From assembly GCA_030637845.1 (NCBI GenBank), contig DAOWFT010000021.1:1-6649 (forward strand): a stretch of DNA of 6,649 nt. The letters run 5' to 3'. A program made the translations under genes and the position numbers. Shown piece by piece: positions 1 through 6,181 of this stretch. The stretch is from Thalassospiraceae bacterium (GTDB lineage Bacteria; Pseudomonadota; Alphaproteobacteria; Rhodospirillales; Magnetovibrionaceae). Under the pieces are notes generated by a model. It was not told where the DNA came from. It worked only from the letters and a program-made list of their open reading frames with translations, and searched no databases. Position 1 is the first letter of the stretch, and each line of letters starts with the position of its first letter.

Positions 1-505
1 ATTAAAGGGTCGCTATATTGATACGAGCCGTGAAAATTTCTTAAATTCAATGGAAGTTTCGGTGTTTTCATTTACCCACGTTGCAAAGTACGCCGCGCCG
101 CTTTTAAACGATGGCGGGTCGTTGTTGACGCTTTCATATCTTGGTGCAGATAAGGTAATCCCCCATTACAACGTTATGGGTGTTGCCAAGGCCGCGCTGG
201 AAGCGAGCGTGCGTTACCTGGCTGAAGATTTAGGCAAAGACGGTATTCGCGTAAATGCCCTTTCCGCTGGGCCGATGAAAACCTTAGCCGCCAGCGGTAT
301 CGGCGATTTCAGATACATAATGAAATGGAACGAATATAATTCACCCATGCGCCGCAATGTTACACTTGACGACGTTGGCGGGGCTGGGCTTTACCTTCTT
401 TCCCCACTGGCCAGCGGTGTAACTGGTGAGGTGCATTATGTTGATTGCGGCTATAATATAGTCGGCATGAAAGCCGCAGACGCACCTGACATTTCAACCG
501 TATAA
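1..505 (+). CDS. fabI: Enoyl-[acyl-carrier-protein] reductase (NADH), C-terminal part, 5' end outside window
   Basis: This is the last 167 codons of a FabI-type enoyl-ACP reductase, the short-chain dehydrogenase that reduces trans-2-enoyl-ACP in the final step of each cytosolic fatty-acid elongation cycle. The frame is open from base 2 to the left edge, so the Met codon at 50 is internal. Before it comes LKGRYIDTSRENF, a typical FabI stretch. The FabI active site is visible: SYLGA with the first Tyr (codon about 137-139), then HYNVMGVAK with the catalytic Tyr at 167-169 and Lys at 188-190, the Tyr-x6-Tyr/Lys arrangement that separates FabI from other SDR proteins. SAGPMKTLAASGI is the substrate-binding loop region, and GEVHYVDCGYNI is the conserved C-terminal strand. 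A short tail of about 15 residues follows. The upstream third with the NAD-binding Rossmann glycines is not in the window. aroC follows after 15 bp, so the two are probably co-transcribed. FabI is the target class of triclosan and isoniazid. Confidence 0.96.
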   Translation, partial: LKGRYIDTSRENFLNSMEVSVFSFTHVAKYAAPLLNDGGSLLTLSYLGADKVIPHYNVMGVAKAALEASVRYLAEDLGKDGIRVNALSAGPMKTLAASGIGDFRYIMKWNEYNSPMRRNVTLDDVGGAGLYLLSPLASGVTGEVHYVDCGYNIVGMKAADAPDISTV

Positions 506-520
506 CAAAGGAACAATTTA

Positions 521-1603
521 ATGCCCGGAAACACGTTTGGTGAAATGTTCCGACTTACCACATTTGGCGAAAGCCACGGCCCGGCAATTGGCGGTGTGGT
601 TGACGGCTGCCCGCCAGGAATCGCGCTTTCGGAAAAAGACATCCAACCATTTATGGATAAACGCAAACCGGGGCAATCGCGCTTTACCACCCAACGTAAA
701 GAACCGGACAAGGTAGAAATTCTTTCCGGTGTGTTTGAAGGAAAAACCACCGGCGCACCCATTGGCTTGTTAATTAAAAATGTCGATACCCGTTCCAAGG
801 ATTATTCAGATATAAAAAACAAATTCCGCCCCGGTCATGCGGATTTTACCTATGAAGCAAAATACGGCCTGCGCGATTATCGCGGTGGTGGGCGTTCTAG
901 CGCGCGGGAAACCGCAGTCAGGGTTGCAGCTGGCGCTATCGCCCGCAAAGTTCTGGTTGATGCTTTGGGTAAAAAAATAAAATTACGCGGCGCGGTAATT
1001 CAAATAGGGCCGCACGCCATAGACCCTAAAAAATTCAAATGGGCCAACGTTGCCAAAAACCCATTTTTTGGCCCCGATGCCGATGCCGCCAAAGTATGGG
1101 CAGATTATCTGGACGGCATTCGCAAGGACGGTAATTCAGCCGGCGCCATTGTTGAGGTAACGGCAAGCGGTGTTCCGGCGGGATTAGGTGAGCCTGTTTT
1201 TGACCGCATTGATGCCGACATCGCCAAAGCATTAATGTCTATTCCTGCGGTCAAGGGTATCGAAATTGGCGCGGGCTTTGCGGCCGCCGAATTAACCGGG
1301 GTTGAAAATGCAGATGAAATTCGCATGGAAAAAGGTATGGCTAAATTTCTTTCCAATAATTCCGGCGGAACATTGGGCGGAATTTCATCGGGCCAAGATA
1401 TTGTTGCCCGCTTTGCGGTAAAACCAACCAGTTCAATACTTAGCCCGCGCAAAACCATAACCAAGGGTGGAAAACAGACCACTATTTCCACCAAAGGTCG
1501 CCACGACCCCTGCGTTGGTATTCGCGCAGTTCCCATTGCCGAGGCCATGCTGGCATTGGTGCTGGCCGATCATTTATTGCGTTTTAAGGCGCAATGCGGA
1601 TAA
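521..1603 (+). CDS. aroC: Chorismate synthase
   Basis: AroC converts 5-enolpyruvylshikimate-3-phosphate to chorismate, the last step of the shikimate pathway. It uses reduced FMN without net redox change and acts as a cytosolic tetramer. The 360-residue protein has the usual bacterial length and all family signatures: GESHGPAIGG near the N-terminus (residues 16-25, conserved His19), RPGHAD at 103-108 with the second conserved His106, YRGGGRSSARET at 120-131 (the FMN/phosphate-binding Arg/Ser loop), NNSGGTLGG at 279-287, and GRHDPC with VPIAEAM towards the C-terminus (about 326-337). The ATG start is supported by an AAAGGAA Shine-Dalgarno at 507-513, seven bases upstream, and by the family-typical position of the first His. 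It lies 15 bp behind fabI with no promoter-like sequence between, so fabI-aroC looks like one transcript. Nothing is truncated and no key residue is missing. No obvious intrinsic terminator follows the stop codon. Confidence 0.98.
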   Translation: MPGNTFGEMFRLTTFGESHGPAIGGVVDGCPPGIALSEKDIQPFMDKRKPGQSRFTTQRKEPDKVEILSGVFEGKTTGAPIGLLIKNVDTRSKDYSDIKNKFRPGHADFTYEAKYGLRDYRGGGRSSARETAVRVAAGAIARKVLVDALGKKIKLRGAVIQIGPHAIDPKKFKWANVAKNPFFGPDADAAKVWADYLDGIRKDGNSAGAIVEVTASGVPAGLGEPVFDRIDADIAKALMSIPAVKGIEIGAGFAAAELTGVENADEIRMEKGMAKFLSNNSGGTLGGISSGQDIVARFAVKPTSSILSPRKTITKGGKQTTISTKGRHDPCVGIRAVPIAEAMLALVLADHLLRFKAQCG

Positions 1604-1662
1604 GCCCACCCCTGCTTAATATCTAACTCATTGATTTACCTTGGTAATTATTCATTATCACC

Positions 1663-1685
1663 ATTTATATATATTATACATAAAT
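1663..1685. repeat. AT-only imperfect palindrome upstream of rhodanese promoter
   Basis: This 23-bp dyad has 10 of 11 arm positions complementary around a central T; the single mismatch is A1669 against C1679. It lies about 20 bp upstream of the -35 box of the rhodanese promoter. It could be an operator or an UP-like AT element. It could equally be a by-product of low-complexity sequence, because the surrounding 100 bp is almost entirely A and T and another small palindrome, TAAATATTTA (1681-1690), overlaps it. Confidence 0.35.
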
Positions 1686-1705
1686 ATTTAGTTGTTAATT
1701 TATAT

Positions 1706-1734
1706 TTGACAATAAAGTTTGGTGCTTATATAGT
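1706..1734 (+). promoter_or_regulatory. Predicted sigma70-type promoter for the rhodanese gene
   Basis: A perfect -35 box TTGACA (1706-1711) is separated by exactly 17 bp from a -10 box TATAGT (1729-1734, five of six consensus bases). Transcription would begin near 1741, giving a 5' leader of about 47 nt before the ATG at 1788. The 184-bp aroC-rhodanese gap (1604-1787) is otherwise AT-rich and holds no open reading frame or clear terminator. The match to the housekeeping consensus is visible in the sequence; activity and start site are inferred. Confidence 0.72.
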
Positions 1735-1787
1735 TATATACACTGAAATTATAGCATTACACTAAAATAACGAAAGATTTAAAAATC

Positions 1788-2147
1788 ATGAGCGCAGATG
1801 TCATATCCATCACCAGCAAATCATCCGTCCCGATACTTATCGAGTTGGAACCGACCGATGCACACGCACGTCTTGCAAGCGGACAAGCGATAATTGTTGA
1901 TGTGCGTGAAGCCAGCGAATATGAAAACGTTCGCATCCCTAGCGCGTTTCTTATGCCGCTAAGCTTTTTTGAAGCTGATCATTTTCCGGTAATTAATGGA
2001 ACCGAAGTTATTTTAATGTGCGCCGTGGGTAAACGCTCTGCCGCAGCGGCAAAGCAATTAATGAATGCTGGTTTTGGCGAAGTAACCCATATGAAAGGTG
2101 GCATCAACCAATGGATTGATGACGGCCTGCCAGTGGATGAAGACTAA
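1788..2147 (+). CDS. Single-domain rhodanese-like protein
   Basis: This 119-residue protein consists of one rhodanese fold, the family that carries persulfide sulfur on an active-site cysteine (thiosulfate or thiol sulfur transfer, sulfur trafficking). Visible marks are IIVDVREASEYENVRIPSA (residues 35-53, the family's conserved Asp-Val-Arg strand and following loop), the active-site loop CAVGKRS with Cys78 followed by the helix SAAAAKQL, and the C-terminal GG-x-x-x-W motif (GGINQW, 104-109). There is no signal peptide or membrane segment, so it should be cytosolic. The six-residue active loop fits single-domain sulfurtransferases rather than Cdc25-type phosphatases, which have a seven-residue loop. 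The ATG start is the only sensible one. The upstream ribosome site is weak (GAAAGA, 1772-1777). The gene has its own strong promoter and is not clearly tied to aroC or to the opposing tlyA. The physiological sulfur acceptor cannot be read from sequence, and I assign no gene symbol because it is not clearly GlpE or PspE. Confidence 0.93.
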   Translation: MSADVISITSKSSVPILIELEPTDAHARLASGQAIIVDVREASEYENVRIPSAFLMPLSFFEADHFPVINGTEVILMCAVGKRSAAAAKQLMNAGFGEVTHMKGGINQWIDDGLPVDED

Positions 2148-2161
2148 CGGATGAAGACTAA
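2135..2161. repeat. 13-bp tandem direct repeat across convergent stop codons
   Basis: GGATGAAGACTAA occurs at 2135-2147 and again at 2149-2161, separated by one C (period 14). The first copy encodes the last residues and TAA stop of the rhodanese gene. The second copy carries, on the other strand, the TAG stop of tlyA (2160-2158) and fills the whole 10-bp gap between the genes. It looks like a recent small duplication. Confidence 0.9.
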
Positions 2162-2907
2162 TATTTTTTTATCGCAGCGATTAGAAATTCAACATTTCCT
2201 TCCGGCCCTTTTATGGGGCTTTTAGAAACGCCCAATACTTCCCAACCGTCTAGACCTGAAATCCAGTTTTTGATTTTATCACAAACTTCTTGGTGCAATT
2301 CAGGATCGCGCACCACACCGCCCTTGCCCACCTGGTCTTTGCCTACTTCAAATTGTGGTTTTATAAGCGCAATTAGGTGTGCATTTGGTGCGGTTAATTT
2401 CATTGCCGCCGGCAATACGGTTTGCAGGCCAATAAACGATGCATCACAAACAACAAGGTCGATGGGTTCCGGCACCTCATCAGACGTAAGGTAGCGAGCA
2501 TTTGTTTTTTCTAGCACAACAACGCGTTCGTCTTCGCGTAGCTTCCATGCCAACTGGCCGTGGCCAACATCAACCGCATATACTTTTTTGGCACCATTTT
2601 GCAATAACACATCGGTAAAGCCACCGGTTGATGCACCAACATCGACACAGACATATCCATCTGGATTAATGGAAAAATGCTCAAGCCCCGATGCTAGCTT
2701 GACCCCACCACGCGATACCCACGGATGGTCTTGGCCTTTTACCTCTAACGCTATTTCCTCAGAAACCTTGTGGCCCGGTTTATCCAAACGCTTTGTATCG
2801 CTGAAAACCTTGCCGGCCATAATTAAAGCCTGGGCCTTGGTTTTGCTTTCAACTAGGCCACGATCAACCAACAGCTGATCGATACGTTTTTTTTCGGGTT
2901 TTGACAA
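2158..2907 (-). CDS. tlyA: TlyA-family rRNA (cytidine-2'-O)-methyltransferase
   Basis: This 249-residue protein has an N-terminal S4 RNA-binding domain (about residues 8-65, RIDQLLVDRGL then AQALIMAGKVF) joined to an FtsJ/RrmJ-type Rossmann methyltransferase. TlyA enzymes methylate ribose 2'-OH groups of rRNA cytidines; in mycobacteria this affects capreomycin susceptibility. The older label 'hemolysin' comes from the same family and is probably misleading here. SAM motif I is DVGASTGGFTD (89-99). The 2'-O-methyltransferase K-D-K-E tetrad can be placed at Lys70 (RGGVKL), Asp155 (CDASFI), Lys183 (IKPQFE) and Glu240 (GNVEFL). The start codon is TTG (2907-2905). No ATG or GTG lies upstream in frame after a stop, and the next Met (residue 30) would cut the S4 domain, so TTG is the best choice. 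Its Shine-Dalgarno is poor (GAG 13 nt upstream). The gene lies 8 bp behind dxs, so translation is probably coupled to it. A run of eight A residues sits in codons 5-8. Confidence 0.95.
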   Translation of the reverse strand: MSKPEKKRIDQLLVDRGLVESKTKAQALIMAGKVFSDTKRLDKPGHKVSEEIALEVKGQDHPWVSRGGVKLASGLEHFSINPDGYVCVDVGASTGGFTDVLLQNGAKKVYAVDVGHGQLAWKLREDERVVVLEKTNARYLTSDEVPEPIDLVVCDASFIGLQTVLPAAMKLTAPNAHLIALIKPQFEVGKDQVGKGGVVRDPELHQEVCDKIKNWISGLDGWEVLGVSKSPIKGPEGNVEFLIAAIKKY

Positions 2908-2915
2908 TTTTTTGC

Positions 2916-4850
2916 TTAAGCTCGGCTTTTGGCGGATATATCTTTGGCATTTTTGCCAAGGGCCACTAATGCAACCTCAAGGATTTTATCGGCACTCAAA
3001 CCAGCTTGGACAAGCTGGTTTGCCTGGGTGTCGTGTTCAATAAAGATATCGGGTATTGCCATGGTGCGGACTTTTAATCCGCGGTCCATCAAACCTTTGT
3101 TGGAAAGATGCTCGATAACGCTGGCACCAAAGCCACCGTGAGAACCTTCTTCTATGGTTATCAATATCTCGTGCTCGCGCGCCATGCGCTCTATCAAGTT
3201 TTCATCCAACGGCTTCATAAACCGGGCATCGGCAACGGATGTGGAAAAACCCTGTGCCGCCAATTTTTCACCGGCTTCTAATGCTGCGGCTAGGCGTGTG
3301 CCAATGGAAATAATACCGACCGTTGTGCCTTCGGTAATTATGCGGCCACGGCCAATTTCAAGGGTTGTTCCTGCGGCGGGAAGCGGGGTCCCAATTCCTT
3401 CGCCGCGCGGATACCTAAAAGCAATTGGCCCTTCGTCAAATGCGGCGGCTGTTGCTGTCATATTTTTAAGCTCAACCTCATCAGCTGGGGCCATCACCAC
3501 AATACCAGGAACACAGCCAAGATAAGCTAAATCAAAAGACCCATGATGGGTTGCGCCATCGGCGCCAACAAGCCCGCCACGGTCAAGGGCAAAGCGTACC
3601 GGAAGCTTTTGAATTGCCACATCATGAATTACTTGATCGTAGGCACGCTGAAGGAAGGTTGAATAAATTGCACAAAACGGTTTTACACCCTCTGCCGCTA
3701 ATCCGGCGGCAAAGGTAACCGCATGCTGTTCGGCAATTCCCACATCAAAAAAGCGTTCGGGGTATTTTTCAGCAAATTCATCAAGCCCGGTTCCAGATGG
3801 CATGGCGGCTGTAATGGCAACTATTTTTTCATCTACCCCACCAAGGCGTACCATTTCATCGGAAAAAACCGAAGTATAACTAGGTGCGTTTGATTTTTTA
3901 CTTACTTCTTGTGTGCCGGTAACAACATCAAAACGGCCAACACCGTGATATTTATCCGGCGCATCTTCGGCAGGGGCATAGCCATGACCTTTTTGTGTAA
4001 CAACGTGAATTAATACCGGGCCCACACCATCGTCATCGCGCACATTTTTTAAAACTGGCAATAAATGATCCAGATTATGGCCATCAATCGGGCCAACATA
4101 AAAAATACCCATTTCTTCAAACAGCGTACCGCCGGTAACCAAACCACGGGCATATTCTTCGGCTCGTCTTGCCGCCTCTTCCAAACGACGCGGCAATTTT
4201 TGCGAAAGCTGTTTGGCAAGATCGCGGGCCTGACGGAATGGTTTCGATGAAATAAGCCTAGAAAGATACGCGCTCATGGCGCCAACTGGTGGGGCTATGG
4301 ACATATCATTATCATTAAGAATAATAATTAGGCGTGAATCCTGCGAACCGGCGTGGTTCATTGCTTCGTAAACCATACCTGCGCTCATGGCGCCATCACC
4401 AATTACGGCAATAATATTATTTGTGCCGCCATCCAAATCGCGGGCAACGGCCATGCCAAGGCCCGCCGAAATAGATGTAGAGCTATGCCCGGCACCGAAC
4501 GGGTCAAACTTGCTTTCTGCCTTGTTGGTAAAACCTGAAATACCACCGCCTTGGCGAAGGGTTCTCATTTGTTCGCGCCTGCCAGTTAATATCTTGTGGG
4601 GATAACACTGATGGCCCACATCCCAGATGAGCTTGTCATCGGGGGTATTAAATACATGATGAAGAGCGGTGGTTAATTCAACAACACCCAGCGATGCCCC
4701 CAGATGGCCACCGGTAATTGAGGTGGTGCGAATGGTCTCAGAACGCAATTCATCGGCCAGCAGCTTGATATCATCCAATTCCAATGAACGAATATCTTCT
4801 GGGCTGGAAATACTGTCTAGTATGGGGGTGCCATCCACCGTTTCAGTCAT
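2916..4850 (-). CDS. dxs: 1-deoxy-D-xylulose-5-phosphate synthase
   Basis: Dxs condenses pyruvate and glyceraldehyde-3-phosphate to DXP with thiamine diphosphate, the entry and main flux-control step of the MEP isoprenoid pathway (DXP also feeds thiamine and pyridoxal synthesis). The 644-residue cytosolic protein is full length. In the N-terminal TPP domain, GGHLG carries His49, DVGHQCYPHKILTG follows at 77-90, and GAGHSSTSIS is at 119-128. The cofactor/metal motif is GDGAMSAGM (151-159) with Asn181 in LNDNDMSI. The middle pyrimidine-binding domain has GIAEQHAV (371-378) with catalytic Glu374, then DRGGLVGADG and THHG (423-437) with the His pair 435/436. The transketolase C-terminal domain has EEGSHGGFG (567-575) and ends with IPDIFIEHDTQ. 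The ATG has a clear GAGGA ribosome site (4859-4855). It follows ispA with a 60-bp gap and precedes tlyA by 8 bp. An unusual perfect inverted repeat lies in codons 610-618. Confidence 0.98.
   Translation of the reverse strand: MTETVDGTPILDSISSPEDIRSLELDDIKLLADELRSETIRTTSITGGHLGASLGVVELTTALHHVFNTPDDKLIWDVGHQCYPHKILTGRREQMRTLRQGGGISGFTNKAESKFDPFGAGHSSTSISAGLGMAVARDLDGGTNNIIAVIGDGAMSAGMVYEAMNHAGSQDSRLIIILNDNDMSIAPPVGAMSAYLSRLISSKPFRQARDLAKQLSQKLPRRLEEAARRAEEYARGLVTGGTLFEEMGIFYVGPIDGHNLDHLLPVLKNVRDDDGVGPVLIHVVTQKGHGYAPAEDAPDKYHGVGRFDVVTGTQEVSKKSNAPSYTSVFSDEMVRLGGVDEKIVAITAAMPSGTGLDEFAEKYPERFFDVGIAEQHAVTFAAGLAAEGVKPFCAIYSTFLQRAYDQVIHDVAIQKLPVRFALDRGGLVGADGATHHGSFDLAYLGCVPGIVVMAPADEVELKNMTATAAAFDEGPIAFRYPRGEGIGTPLPAAGTTLEIGRGRIITEGTTVGIISIGTRLAAALEAGEKLAAQGFSTSVADARFMKPLDENLIERMAREHEILITIEEGSHGGFGASVIEHLSNKGLMDRGLKVRTMAIPDIFIEHDTQANQLVQAGLSADKILEVALVALGKNAKDISAKSRA
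2997..3022. repeat. Perfect 12-bp inverted repeat with 2-bp centre inside dxs
   Basis: CAAACCAGCTTG (2997-3008) and CAAGCTGGTTTG (3011-3022) are exact reverse complements separated by two bases. In the dxs mRNA this can fold as an 11-bp stem closed by a four-base loop. It covers codons 610-618, about 78 nt before the dxs stop and 90 nt before the tlyA start. No U-tract follows on either strand, so it is not a classical intrinsic terminator. Confidence 0.9.
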
Positions 4851-4910
4851 TTTTTCCTCATTTGAGCACTCATATTGCTACATAAGCTGGGTTTTAGACC
4901 CCAATTGACC
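4851..4910 (-). promoter_or_regulatory. ispA-dxs spacer with dxs ribosome-binding site
   Basis: These 60 bp lie between the ispA stop and the dxs ATG. The GAGGA Shine-Dalgarno (4859-4855) is four bases from the ATG and is one of the best ribosome sites in the window, consistent with good Dxs translation. I see only a weak five-pair stem (TGGG/CCCA around 4888-4903), no terminator U-tract and no convincing promoter, so read-through from ispA is the simplest reading. Confidence 0.6.
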
Positions 4911-5822
4911 TCAGGACAACCGCTCAACCACAAAATTAGCCAAATCACGTAAAGGGTCTGCCTTTTTTTCATATATTGCAAGATGTTCTACCGCTTGGGC
5001 GGAAAGCGCCTTGGCCTGTTCTCGGGCCCCTTCTGCGCCCAGCATGGTTACAAAGCTGGCTTTACCTTGGGCCTGATCCTTGCCGGTTTTTTTACCAACC
5101 GTTTCTTCATCGCCTTCATAATCAAGCAAATCATCGGCAATTTGAAAGGCCAATCCAAGGTCATGGGCATATCCATGCAACATTTGGCGGGCGTGTTCGG
5201 ATGCTTTACCAAGAATACATCCACCAAGGCACGACACATCTATTAGCGCACCTGTTTTCATTCGCTGTAAACGTGCGACCTCGTTCATATCAAAATTGTG
5301 CTCATGGGCCACAAGATCCAACATCTGTCCGCCGACCATACCCTTTGGACCAGCGGCTTTAGAAAGCGCATCAACCAGTTCAATCCGAATGCTTGCGTCC
5401 TGATGGGTTTTATCGCTAGCGATTACTTCAAATGCCAATGCCTGAAGCGCATCACCTGCCAGTATAGCGGTGGCTTCGTCAAATTTTATATGTGCGGTTT
5501 TACGACCACGACGAAGATCATCATCATCCATTGCCGGCAGGTCATCGTGTATCAAAGAATAGGAGTGTATCATTTCAATAGCGGCGGCGGTACGTTCCGC
5601 GCTTTCGCTGTCCACCTCAAACAGAGCGGCGGTGTTTAGTGTAAGAAACGGTCTTATGCGTTTGCCACCGCCAAGGGTTGAATACCTAACGGCCTCCATC
5701 AGGCGGCCTTCGGGGCCATTTGGTTTTGGTAGCAATTTTTCAAGCACAGCATCAACCCGAGCCGCGGTTTTTTTCAACTGGGCCGAAAATGCATCTGTAT
5801 TTGATTTATTTGATTGTGACAC
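4911..5822 (-). CDS. ispA: Farnesyl diphosphate synthase (short-chain polyprenyl synthase)
   Basis: IspA adds two isopentenyl diphosphates to dimethylallyl diphosphate, giving C15 farnesyl diphosphate for undecaprenyl carriers, quinones and hopanoids. The 303-residue, all-helical cytosolic enzyme has the expected length and motifs: GGGKRIRP (51-58, diphosphate binding), the first Asp-rich motif DDLPAMDD (93-100) followed by DDLRRGR, LAGDALQALAF (121-131), GGQMLDL (164-170), and the second Asp-rich motif DDLLD (230-234). The two-residue insertion in the first motif together with Tyr88 five residues before it is the bacterial type II FPP-synthase pattern, as in E. coli IspA, so C15 is favoured. 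A geranylgeranyl product is less likely but not excluded. The start codon is GTG (5822-5820). An in-frame stop lies just upstream and the next Met is residue 42, so GTG is required. GGAG (5837-5834), inside the end of xseB, is a distant ribosome site. Only 2 bp separate it from the xseB stop, suggesting translational coupling. Confidence 0.96.
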   Translation of the reverse strand: MSQSNKSNTDAFSAQLKKTAARVDAVLEKLLPKPNGPEGRLMEAVRYSTLGGGKRIRPFLTLNTAALFEVDSESAERTAAAIEMIHSYSLIHDDLPAMDDDDLRRGRKTAHIKFDEATAILAGDALQALAFEVIASDKTHQDASIRIELVDALSKAAGPKGMVGGQMLDLVAHEHNFDMNEVARLQRMKTGALIDVSCLGGCILGKASEHARQMLHGYAHDLGLAFQIADDLLDYEGDEETVGKKTGKDQAQGKASFVTMLGAEGAREQAKALSAQAVEHLAIYEKKADPLRDLANFVVERLS

Positions 5823-5824
5823 CC

Positions 5825-6103
5825 TTAATCAAACTCCGCTGGCTCGGCGCTGGGTTTGCCACCAGAACCCGGAACAATTTTTTCTATTCTTGCTTCTGCT
5901 TCTTTTAGTTTTTGTTCACAGTGGCGTTTAAGGTGGGTTCCGCGCTCAAATGCCTTAATGGCGCTTTCAAGCTCGCCCGAGCCGTCTTCAAGGTCGCCGA
6001 CTATATTTTCCAGCTCAGCCAATGCCTCTTCAAAACTAAGAGCCTTTATATCTGCCGGTATATCTGGTGATTTTTGTTCGCTTTGCTTTTTTGCCTTGGC
6101 CAT
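5825..6103 (-). CDS. xseB: Exodeoxyribonuclease VII small subunit
   Basis: XseB is the small accessory subunit of exonuclease VII, which binds in several copies to the catalytic XseA subunit and degrades single-stranded DNA from both ends in the cytosol. The 92-residue protein shows the family core SFEEALAELENIVGDLEDG (residues 23-41), then AIKAFERGTHL (48-58) and CEQKLKEAEARIEKI (62-76), a helical hairpin with coiled-coil character. A charged Lys-rich N-terminal tail and a Gly/Pro/Glu C-terminal tail flank it. Length is normal for the family (70-90). The ATG has a GAGGA ribosome site (6118-6114) ten bases upstream. xseA is not in the window. Its stop codon lies 2 bp from the ispA GTG, the xseB-ispA-dxs order known from many proteobacteria. 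Confidence 0.96.
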   Translation of the reverse strand: MAKAKKQSEQKSPDIPADIKALSFEEALAELENIVGDLEDGSGELESAIKAFERGTHLKRHCEQKLKEAEARIEKIVPGSGGKPSAEPAEFD

Positions 6104-6181
6104 TTCAAAATATTCCTCAGTATGTGTTTCAGCGCCAATTTAAGGCTTTTCAAGTTTATAAAGCAAGAAATCAACTTAGGC
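6104..6181 (-). promoter_or_regulatory. Spacer before xseB, possible operon leader
   Basis: These 78 bp, AT-rich on the - strand, separate the deacetylase-like gene from xseB. They hold the xseB ribosome site. A weak promoter-like pair can be drawn (TTGCTT, 17 bp, TTAAAT), with three and four consensus matches, which is not convincing. No strong terminator hairpin is visible. Either the xseB-ispA-dxs-tlyA group starts here from a weak promoter or it is read through from upstream. Confidence 0.3.

Noticed and set aside
1105..1548. 147-codon open frame on the - strand inside aroC, and similar frames at 451-798 and 1035-1232
   Set aside because: They are antisense to a clearly conserved aroC, lack recognisable domains and ribosome sites, and reflect codon bias of the true gene.
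1640..1662. GGTAAT...ATTATCACC inverted repeat as terminator after aroC
   Set aside because: Several mismatches, AT-rich stem and no following T-run at the correct place.
2200..2226. GGCCC...GGGGC hairpin-like sequence followed by TTTT near the 3' end of tlyA (terminator candidate on the + strand)
   Set aside because: The stem is imperfect and short, and the sequence encodes the conserved SPIKGPEGN motif of TlyA, which explains the G and C runs.
4851..4910. Possible dxs-specific promoter or TPP riboswitch ahead of a thiamine-dependent enzyme
   Set aside because: Sixty bases are too short for a thi-box riboswitch, its conserved motifs are absent, and no -35/-10 pair with acceptable spacing is seen.
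4976..5639. Several + strand open frames of 87-128 codons opposite ispA
   Set aside because: They overlap the well-supported ispA on the other strand, are rich in unlikely residue mixes, and have no family resemblance.
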